A DNA stretch of 12,563 nucleotides, taken from the NCBI GenBank assembly GCA_036012905.1, contig DASCQF010000127.1, forward strand, positions 1 through 12,563. Direction: 5' to 3'. Positions 6,065 to 12,563 of the stretch are shown here, piece by piece. Numbering within the stretch: position 1 is the first letter of the stretch; each line of letters starts with the position of its first letter. The DNA is from NP936 sp002726085. Lineage in GTDB: Bacteria; Acidobacteriota; Vicinamibacteria; Vicinamibacterales; UBA8438. The notes below the pieces were generated by a model. It did no database searches. It worked only from the letters and a program-made list of their open reading frames with translations, and was not told where the DNA came from. A program made the translations under genes and the position numbers.

Positions 6065-8567
6065 GACTCCGACCTCCGCATCAGGAACGGCGGGCTCTTG
6101 ACGATGGCAGTGACGAGCGACGACCAGGTGAGGTCGTCGGGTGACGTCTGACGACCGATCTGCCGGACCACCGGCATGTCGCGATGTTCGAGTGTGCGTC
6201 CGACGGCGTAGGTAAGCAGCTTCGCGGCGATCGTCTCGACGAACTGATCCTGTCGGCTGAGGATGACGTCCCGCAGGCCGCTCAGCCCGTGCACCTCGGT
6301 GCCGTCGATCAACGTGCCCGACGGGTCGATCGGGACGCCGGTGTCGAACGGCGTGCCCCCCCGTTGGTGGTTCTGAAGCGGCCGATAGCGTCATAGGATT
6401 CGAGCGCGAAGCCAAGCGGATCGATCGTGTTGTGGCAGCTCGCGCAGACCGCGTTCGTCCGGTGCTGGGCGAGCCGCTCGCGCATGGTGGCCGGCACCGC
6501 CTCTTCGCCCGCGTTCCGCAAGCTGGGGACGTTCGGCGGCGGAGGGGGCGGCGGTGTGCCGAGGATGTTCTCGAGCAGCCATTTCCCACGGACCACCGGT
6601 GACGTGCGGTTCGCATAGGAGGTGATGGTCAGCAGGCTGGCGTGTCCAAGCAGTCCGCCGCGGGTCTCGTCCGGATAGGTCACGCGGCGGAAGTGTGGAC
6701 CATACACGTCCGCGATGCCGTAGTGCCGGGCCAGCCGCTCGTTGGCGAACGTGTAGTCGGCCTGGAGCAGGTTGACCAGGGGCCGGTCTTCCCGGAGCTC
6801 GTGCTCGAGAAAGAGCTCCGTTTCCCGCCGCATCGCGTCACGCAGGTTTTCGTCGAACGCGGTGTAGGTGGCGGTATCCGGTGCGGCGTTGCGCAGCTTT
6901 CGAAGCTGCAGCCACTGGCCGCCGAAATTCTCGACCAGGGCGCGCGACCGCGGGTCGGCCAGCATGCGCCGCACCTGCCGGTCGGGCACGGCCGGTTCGC
7001 GAAGCTGGTCTCGCGCCGCCAGGTCGAGCAGCTCATCGTCGGGAATGCTGCTCCACAGGAAGAACGAGAGTCGGGACGCCAGCTCGAGGTCGCCGATGCG
7101 ATAGGAGGTGTCTGGGGCGACCCCCTTCGGATCCGTCTCGATGCGGAACAGAAATTCCGGGTCGACGAGCAGGCGCTCGACGGCGGCCTGGATGCCTGCG
7201 TCGAAGCTGCCCTCGGCGCGACCCTCCTCGTAGAACGCCAGAAGCGTCTCAACGTCGTCCTCGGTCGCAGGTCGCCGATAGGCCCTGCGCGCTAGGGTGG
7301 AAAGCATCGTCCGCGCGCACGCGGTCTCGTCATTATTGTCAGGCTTGTCAGGTGCACCGGTCGGCTGGCAAACGAACAGCTTGCTCCGACTCGGCAGCGT
7401 GGCAGCGCCGCTTGGGTCGTAGGGTCCTACAATCTCGATGCCCGAGACAGCCGGGTTCCGGTCCTGCATCTCGTCCTGCCCGTAGGAGTATGACGACCGG
7501 TCGTCTGGGAGCGGCAAAATGCCCTCGGGCAACGCCGATCGCCGGTCGAAGGCCACACCGATTTGGTGGCGCCCGCCGGTCACCGTCGTCCGAATCTCCA
7601 GCCCTGTGTCGGCGTTCAGCGCGTAGCGCTCCCATTCGGGGAACGAGTTGCCGTCGTAGACCTGCTCGAATTTACCCGCATATCCCATCGGCGGCAGTTG
7701 CCCGTGTTCCCACTCGCGGCCGACGGTGAAGGTATCGAGACGCACACCGTCGAGACGCAGGTCCAGCTCGTGCGGCTGCCCCATGCCCCGTGCATAACCG
7801 TATTCCTGTTTCCGCAGGGTGACCCGGATGATGTATTCGCCGTCGACCGGGAAGTTATGCTCGATGGCAATCCCGCCCCGCGAGCCAAGCGGCAGGTCGA
7901 GGCTCATCGCTTCGTCCTGGACCAGCGTCCCGTGCACCGGGTAGGTCTCGGCCACCGGTCGCAGTCCCTGGTAGCCGACGACGAGCCGGCTGATGCGCTG
8001 CGCCGCCGACAGGTAGCGTTCGATGAGCGTCGGCGACACCGACAGCACCTCGGCGATGTTGTCGAACCCGTCCTGCTCGTCGTCGGCCGGCAACAATGCG
8101 TGCACGTCGACGTCGAGGTCGAACAGGTCTCGAATGGCGTTGGCATACTCGACCCGGTTCAGGCGGTGAATGGCGGGTCGGCCGGGGTCTGGCTGCGCAA
8201 GCCCCGGGCGGGTCGAGCTCGCCTTCGAGCCAGGAGACAAACGCTCGGGATGTTGCCGCGTCCGGTCTGGGCCGGCCGCTGGGTGGCATCGCGCTGGCCC
8301 GCAGCCGGCGTATGACATGCTCCCACGCGGCGGCGTCCTCGCCCACGCGGGAGAGGTCCATCATGTCCAGTGTCAGATCGGCAGTGCGAGTGCGTTCGTT
8401 GTGACACGTCACACAGTACCGGTCGAGCATCGCCCGTGCGTCTGTCGCCGACATCGCGGCCGGCGCCGCGGCAGCGCGCGCGCCCGCCGGCGCCTGGGCA
8501 CGTAGATGCCCCTGTCCGACCCGGCGAGTGCCACCAGCCCCGCTCCGACAAGCATCCAACGCGCCAT
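6061..8567 (-). CDS. Planctomycete-type cytochrome c protein (PSCyt1-DUF1587-1595-1592-1588-1585), frame broken at three short G runs
   Basis: Read across three frame changes this is one exported protein of about 835 residues. The start is the ATG at 8567, with GAGGAGG (8583-8577) 9 nt upstream and a signal peptide MARWMLVGAGLVALAG. Domains in order are PSCyt1 (CVTCH, motif at 8415-8401, then SAMPPSGRPRP), DUF1587 (HRLNRVEYANAIRDL), a beta-rich carbohydrate-binding-like segment (about 7860-7450), DUF1595 (CARTMLSTLARRAYRRPAT), DUF1592 (LASRLSFFLWSSIPDDELL), DUF1588 (GLLGHASLLT, poly-Pro linker, CASCH at 6446-6432, DPLGFALE) and DUF1585 (ETIAAKLLTYAVGR). The two CXXCH sites suggest two haems. 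Frame changes lie near 8509-8512, 8202-8205 and 6356-6362, so as read the gene is split into four frames; the long central frame (about 8200 to 6309) is open. It could be a true pseudogene or have sequence errors. It overlaps the DUF1552 start by ATGA and is its likely partner. Confidence 0.82.
6432..6446 (-). other. Haem c motif CASCH in the DUF1588 region
   Basis: The minus-strand codons TGC GCG AGC TGC CAC give CXXCH just before NTIDPLGFALE, the usual place for the second haem-binding motif in DUF1592/DUF1588 proteins. Confidence 0.8.
8401..8415 (-). other. Haem c motif CVTCH in the PSCyt1 domain
   Basis: The minus-strand codons TGT GTG ACG TGT CAC give CXXCH in the context LDRYCVTCHNERTRTADL, the signature of the planctomycete cytochrome c domain at the N-terminus of the 6061-8567 protein. 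Confidence 0.85.
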
Positions 8568-8586
8568 TCGTGTTGGCCTCCTCGAT

Positions 8587-10117
8587 TCAGGCTGCCGAGA
8601 CCCGTAACGAAGCCCTCCGGCTTCTCCTGTCTCGTGCCTCCTTCGAGCACAGGACCATTGGCTCTCCTCCAGCCGTTCGAGCATCTCTCGTGCAGTCGAT
8701 CCGGCCTCATTCTCGATCTCGGCGTCGGCGCCCCGAGCGATGAGGAGCTCGGCCGCCGCCACGAACCCGTAGCGCGCCGCGCCGTGGAGGGCCGTGTTGC
8801 CGGACCGACCCATCGCATTGATGACGTCGACGCCGGTGGCTCCCCCGGCCCCGGCTTCAAGCGCCGCCTCGAGGGTAGCCCGCAGCAGGTCGCCATTGGC
8901 CCACTCGGCCGCCACGAGCTCGGGGGCGATCAGGCGGTTGCGGCGGGTGGTGCTGCGGTTTGCTCCAACTCCCACCGCGGCCATCAACGCCGTGGTCCCG
9001 TCTTCCATAGGCAGTAACGGGTCGGCGCCGGCGGCTGCGAGTGCCCGCAGGAAATCGGGCTCGAGATACTTGGCCGCCAGCATCAGGGGTGTCGACCCTT
9101 TCTCCCTCAGCGTGAAGATGTGCTGGAAGGTCCACCGCGGCACCGGCGTGCTCCTGGTCAGCTGAATGTCTGGATTCGCGCCCTTGGCGAGCAGCTCGCC
9201 CAAAAGGTCGGGCTGCGACCGGAGGACCGCCGCGTGGAGGGCGGTGTAGCCGGCGTCGGCCGCGTCGGGGTCGGCGCCGCGTTCGAGCAGGTAGCGGGCC
9301 AGCGTCTCGTGACCGCTCATTGCGGCCAGCACCAGCGCGCTGTTGCCGTCGGCGCCGGCGTCGTTCACGTCGGCACCCGCCTCGAGGAGCAGGCGAGCCG
9401 AGTCAACGGCACCGTGACGGGCGGCGAACAGCAAGGGGGTGAAACCACCGGCGTCAAAGTAGGTGGATCCCTGTGGGCTCGTCATGCTGCGTTCGCCGGT
9501 GCCCCGGAGCTGCTGGACGACCGCGGTTCGGGTGTCGACCGCGGCGCCCGCTTCGAGCAGGATGCGGGCCACGTCTGGATGCAGGCGCGCCACCGCGCGC
9601 ATCAAGGCCGTCTGTCTCTTTTCGGGCTCGGTCACGTCGACATCGGCGCCATGGGTGACCAGTGCCCGCACGGCTGTCGCATCGCCGGTGTGCGCGCAGC
9701 GCATGAGCAACGTCTCGCCAGACCGCAGCCCCTGGTTCGGGTTGGCGCCCGCTTCGAGGAGCCGTTCCACGATGGCGCCGTGGCGGTTGGCACAGGCGGC
9801 CCACAGCGGGGTGGCGCCGTAGTCGTTCGCCGCATCGACATCGGCGCTGGCGGCAATCAGGAGGTCGAGCGTGTCGGGGGCGTTCCAGTACGCCGCCCAG
9901 TGCAGGGCGGTCGATCCATCTGCCTGGGCGGCGTCGACGTCGGTCGCCTGCCGCAGCAGCGCGCCCACCGTGTCCCAGTCCTGACCTTTTGCCGCGTCGG
10001 CGAGGGGGTGTCGGCGCCCCCGGCACTCAGGCTGACAGCCCCTATCACGTTCAGCAGACAAACGGCGACCAGTAGGTGTCTGGGCAGCCGAACCGCACAG
10101 AGCTCGTGAGGTGTCAA
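8587..10117 (-). CDS. Exported ankyrin-repeat protein, frame change near the signal peptide, 3' end uncertain
   Basis: This encodes about 510 residues, mostly ankyrin repeats: I count some ten to eleven units, for example DGSTALHWAAYWNAPDTLDL, YGATPLWAACANRHGAIVER, GGFTPLLFAARHGAVDSARL, and GNTALHGAARYGFVAAAELL near the end. Ankyrin repeats bind proteins, so a scaffold role next to the secreted cytochrome protein is likely. The start is taken as TTG 10117-10115, since GGAGG (10129-10125) is 7 nt upstream and the frame gives a signal peptide (LLVAVCLLNVIGAVSLSAGG). That frame runs out of the ankyrin frame at a C5 run (minus strand, 10008-10004); one more C would join DTP to LADAAKGQDW. At the other end the ankyrin frame has no stop before the next gene and stays open to 8409. 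I place the end at TGA 8589-8587, which needs one further frame change. It is first in a presumed operon with the 8567-6061 and 6064-4697 genes. Confidence 0.78.
8609..8652. repeat. GA-rich dispersed repeat with perfect 6-bp stem at the ankyrin-DUF1592 junction
   Basis: GAAGCCCTCCGGCTTC (8609-8624) is a perfect 6-bp inverted repeat with a 4-nt loop. It continues as TCCTGTCTCGTGCCTCC, which parallels the copy at 4627-4689 (TCCTGTCTTCTGCCTCC). It lies between the last recognisable ankyrin repeat and the ribosome binding site of the DUF1592-type gene. No stop codon occurs in the ankyrin frame across it. Confidence 0.6.
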
Positions 10118-10150
10118 CGTCGTGCCTCCAGGGTCAGCAGATTGACACAT

Positions 10151-10181
10151 ATTGTACCCGTCAGTGAGCTCGTCCGGGCAA
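10151..10181 (-). promoter_or_regulatory. Possible sigma70-type promoter for the ankyrin operon
   Basis: On the minus strand TACAAT (10156-10151) matches the -10 consensus at 5 of 6 positions. TTGCCC (10181-10176) matches -35 at 4 of 6, with a long 19-nt spacer. The placement would give a leader of about 25-30 nt before the TTG at 10117. It is supported only by position and consensus. Confidence 0.25.
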
Positions 10182-10337
10182 GGAATCGGCGTGAGCCAAG
10201 GCCTCCGGCATTGCGGCGTCACTTAGCCGGGGCTGCGCCACCACATCAAGAGAAGCGGGTCCCTACGTTTGGGTCGTCTATGATTACATCTCACGCATTG
10301 AGTCTGTGGTACGACCGCGACGAGCGAGGGGAGGCCC

Positions 10338-11219
10338 ATGAACACCACACATTCGACACGTCCGACATCTTCTTCAGAGACGCAACTTCGGCGGCCGGTG
10401 CTGACAGCCGCAATCGGTCTGGTGCTCGTCGGCCTTGGTACGCAGTTCGTATCCGAGGTCGGCCGCGCACAAGAGCCGGTCCGCATCAACAGGGCGATCG
10501 AGGCGATCGAGGCGGGTGAGGCGGCGGTCGCCAACACCCACTGGCGGTTCGTCGACATGGAGCACTCGCCGTTCTCCGGGGCGCTCGTCCGGGAGGTGCT
10601 GGCGGAGATGAACGAGGATCGCAATGCCGAAGGGCAGATGCGCTTGGCCCCGCTGGTCCGGATTCCCCAGGAAGGCGACGAGGACTTCAAGTGGGCGATC
10701 AAGCAGGCGCTCGACCTCGGTGCGATGGGCATCATCCTGCCGCACGTCGATCGCGCCGAGGAGGCGGTGCGGATGGTGCGGGCAATGCGGTACCCCCCTT
10801 TCCGTGACACGCCCTATCCGGCGCCGCGCGGCGAGCGCGGCTGGGGGCCCGGCGGGGCGACGCGTCTCTGGGGGCTGAACAGCGTCGACTACGCCCGCCG
10901 GGCCGATGTGTGGCCGCTCAATCCAGAGGGTGAGCTGTTCGCCGTTGCGATGATCGAGTCGCAAGAGGCGGTGAACAACATCCACGAGATTCTACAGACG
11001 CCGGTGAGCGCGGTCATGGTGATACCGGGGGACATGGCGATGGATCTCGGACTCGGACCGAACCCGCGAGGGAGCAACCATCCTGAAGTCGACGCCATGT
11101 TCGACCGGGTCCGCGAGGCCTGCCAGGCGCAGACCCGCGTCATCTGCGGCGCCGGCGACGGCCGCGCCAGGACCCAGCAGCGTCTGGACGAAGGGTGGAA
11201 GTTCTTCCTCCCACTGTGA
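10338..11219 (+). CDS. HpcH/HpaI aldolase-family protein with an N-terminal export signal
   Basis: This is a 293-residue protein; GAGGGGAGG (10326-10334) precedes the ATG. Residues 1 to about 44 look like a signal peptide or anchor (RRPVLTAAIGLVLVGLGTQF, then VGRAQEP), which is unusual because HpaI-type class II aldolases are normally cytoplasmic. The active-site set of the family can be aligned: FVDMEHSPF with His76 (catalytic base), PLVRIP with Arg108 (pyruvate carboxylate), AMIES with Glu207 and IPGDMAMDLG with Asp232 as the metal ligands. The GAMGIILPHV strand also fits. The family cleaves 2-keto-3-deoxy acids to pyruvate and an aldehyde. The stretch before the DMEH motif is about 20 residues shorter than usual, as if strand 1/helix 1 of the barrel were missing, so catalysis is not assured. 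It is divergent from the ankyrin operon and 154 bp upstream of the NHL gene. Confidence 0.82.
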   Translation: MNTTHSTRPTSSSETQLRRPVLTAAIGLVLVGLGTQFVSEVGRAQEPVRINRAIEAIEAGEAAVANTHWRFVDMEHSPFSGALVREVLAEMNEDRNAEGQMRLAPLVRIPQEGDEDFKWAIKQALDLGAMGIILPHVDRAEEAVRMVRAMRYPPFRDTPYPAPRGERGWGPGGATRLWGLNSVDYARRADVWPLNPEGELFAVAMIESQEAVNNIHEILQTPVSAVMVIPGDMAMDLGLGPNPRGSNHPEVDAMFDRVREACQAQTRVICGAGDGRARTQQRLDEGWKFFLPL

Positions 11220-11373
11220 TTTCTTGCCATTCGACAGGCGCTCGGGAGAGAATGCCACGCGGGGCGGCGGCTGACCCTGTGGGGCGGCCGATGTCCCACT
11301 CGTACCCTAACGTGAGCCCGGTGCCAGGCGAGCACTGGCCTCGCGTCGATTTTCTGACTCGGGAGAAATTGCC

Positions 11374-12405
11374 GTGCTTCATATCATGCAACGTGGAATT
11401 GTCGTGGCGGTCGGGTGCGTCCTGCTCGCCGGTTCCTTTACTCCGGCGATGGCCCAGGAAACAGGCAACGATTTGCCGAACCCCTACCAGACCATCACCG
11501 GATGGGCCAAGATGCCCGGCGCCCGGCATTGGGGTTCGACCAGCGCTGTCGACATCGACCCGGACGGCGTGCACATCTGGGTCGCCGAGCGCTGCGGGCA
11601 GAACGCGTGCGAGGGGTCGACGCTCGACACGGTCCTCAAGTTCGATGCTTCAGGCCAGCTCGTCAAGAGCTTTGGTGCGGGCAAGATGAACTGGCCCCAC
11701 GGGATCTATGTCCACAGTGACGGCAATGTGTGGGTGACCGACGCCCGGGGGACCGAGGGCAAGGGACACCAGGTGCATAAATTCAGCCCGGACGGCGATC
11801 TGCTGATGAGCCTCGGTACCGCCGGTGAGGCGGGCAACGACGCGACCCACTTCAATCAGCCTTCCGACGTCGTCGTTGGCCCGGACGGGTCAATTTACGT
11901 TGGTGACGGGCATGGCGGCACCCGCTCGCGGCAGCGCGTCGTGAAGTACGACGCCGAGGGCAACTTCATCAAGGAGTGGGGCGGCGACGGCTCCATCGGT
12001 GTCCCGCACGCGCTGGCGTTCGACTCGCAGGGCCGCCTGTTCGTGGCCGACCGGTCGAACAACCGCATCCTGATCTACGACCAGGAGGGCACGCTGCTCG
12101 ATACGTGGCTGCAGTTCAGCCGGAACAGCGGCATCTTCATCGATGCCGACGACATGCTGTATGCGACCGACTCGGAGTCGTCAGACCGGCGTGGGCATGG
12201 GGAATACAAGCGTGGCATCCGCATCGGAAGTGCCCGCACCGGCGAGCTGATGTACTTCATTCCCGACCCGGCCGACGCGAACAACGGGCCACTGGCCGGC
12301 ACCAGCTTCTCGGAGGGGGTGGCGGTCGACGCGGCCGGCAACATCTACGGCGCAGAGGTTGGTCCGCGCGACCTCAAGAAGTACGTCCGGCGGCCGGAGC
12401 GATAA
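11374..12405 (+). CDS. Secreted NHL-repeat beta-propeller protein (peptidyl-hydroxyglycine alpha-amidating lyase-like)
   Basis: This encodes 343 residues from a GTG at 11374, preferred because GGGAGAA (11361-11367) lies 6 nt upstream; an in-frame ATG at 11386 is too distant from it. A signal peptide ends TPAMA-Q near residue 27. The rest is a six-bladed NHL propeller: repeated blades such as NWPHGIYVHSDGNVWVTD, FNQPSDVVVGPDGSIYVGDG, GVPHALAFDSQGRLFVADR and SEGVAVDAAGNIYGAE, with VxKFxxxGxxxKxxG linkers between them. This pattern is close to the lyase half of peptidylglycine amidating enzymes and to many bacterial propellers annotated that way. In bacteria the reaction is unproven and a binding role is as likely. 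It may be cotranscribed with the aldolase-family gene. No convincing terminator follows. Confidence 0.85.
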   Translation: MLHIMQRGIVVAVGCVLLAGSFTPAMAQETGNDLPNPYQTITGWAKMPGARHWGSTSAVDIDPDGVHIWVAERCGQNACEGSTLDTVLKFDASGQLVKSFGAGKMNWPHGIYVHSDGNVWVTDARGTEGKGHQVHKFSPDGDLLMSLGTAGEAGNDATHFNQPSDVVVGPDGSIYVGDGHGGTRSRQRVVKYDAEGNFIKEWGGDGSIGVPHALAFDSQGRLFVADRSNNRILIYDQEGTLLDTWLQFSRNSGIFIDADDMLYATDSESSDRRGHGEYKRGIRIGSARTGELMYFIPDPADANNGPLAGTSFSEGVAVDAAGNIYGAEVGPRDLKKYVRRPER

Positions 12406-12563
12406 GACCGTCGCCGGTCGTGACTCTGTGGCGCAGGCCATCAGGCCTTCCATGAGAGGACCAGCCGGTGTCAAGCCGGTCAGGGACCCTGGCTTCCATC
12501 CGCACTCTTGAGGGGCCCTGTCGAGCCCGGTGCACGTTGAGGGCCGATCGTGGCCGGGCGCTG

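Noticed and set aside
6539..6562. Poly-proline run in the DUF1592-type protein
   Set aside because: A proline-rich linker after ENILGT is usual in this protein family, so it is not a notable repeat here.
6062..6616. N-terminal extension of the DUF1552 frame beyond 6064
   Set aside because: The extra 184 codons overlap DUF1588/DUF1585 coding sequence in another frame. The Tat signal and ribosome binding site place the start at 6064.
10142..10147. Perfect TTGACA on the plus strand upstream of the aldolase gene
   Set aside because: No acceptable -10 box lies 16-18 nt downstream, so it was not called a promoter.
10279..10284. TATGAT resembling a -10 box upstream of the aldolase gene
   Set aside because: There is no -35-like sequence at suitable spacing (10256-10261 is CGGGTC).
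12406..12448. Short hairpins after the NHL gene (GACCG/CGGTC and AGGCC/GGCCT)
   Set aside because: Stems of only 5 bp with 4-nt loops and no T tract are expected by chance in GC-rich DNA and are too weak for a terminator call.

Overview
The window is GC-rich (roughly two thirds G+C by eye) and carries gene families that are common together in Acidobacteriota, especially Vicinamibacteria-like environmental genomes, and in Planctomycetota. These are a secreted planctomycete-type cytochrome c protein (PSCyt1/DUF1587/DUF1595/DUF1592/DUF1588/DUF1585), its usual partner DUF1552, an ankyrin-repeat protein, a carboxypeptidase-regulatory-like protein with a beta-propeller, a DUF3179 protein, an HpaI-type aldolase and an NHL-propeller protein. 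An uncultured or metagenome-derived Acidobacteriota is my best guess, from gene content only. No tRNA, rRNA or CRISPR array was seen.

Layout. Positions 1-137 are the end of an IS3-family insertion sequence with the start of its orfA on the minus strand. It sits directly inside the 3' part of a DUF1552 gene, whose last 65 codons survive at 138-335. Positions 336-661 hold nothing I can name beyond a possible 31-codon ORF. A second, decayed DUF1552 fragment with a 13-bp tandem duplication lies at 662-917. A plus-strand pair follows with a 4-bp ATGA overlap: a secreted 731-residue protein (Ig-like domain, one CXXCH haem motif, beta-propeller) at 969-3164 and a DUF3179 protein at 3161-4624. It converges on a minus-strand cassette, transcribed in the order ankyrin protein (10117 to about 8587), DUF1592-type cytochrome protein (8567-6061), DUF1552 (6064-4697, intact, ATGA overlap). 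Divergent from the ankyrin gene are a signal-bearing HpcH/HpaI aldolase (10338-11219) and an NHL-repeat protein (11374-12405).

Almost every protein here carries an export signal, so the window looks like a periplasmic or cell-surface set: cytochrome c proteins, propellers, an ankyrin scaffold and an aldolase-fold enzyme. A shared extracytoplasmic oxidative or catabolic role is an inference. No substrate can be read from the sequence.

Two points matter for anyone using this sequence. First, the ankyrin and DUF1592 genes are each broken by single-base frame changes, four in total, each assignable to a short G or C run, while the flanking genes are intact. This is either assembly or sequencing error or recent decay. 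Second, a dispersed GA-rich repeat with a GAAGCC/GGCTTC stem occurs at the ankyrin-DUF1592 junction and at the convergent gene ends, and a related GTCAGAAG-type stretch lies inside the DUF3179 N-terminus.
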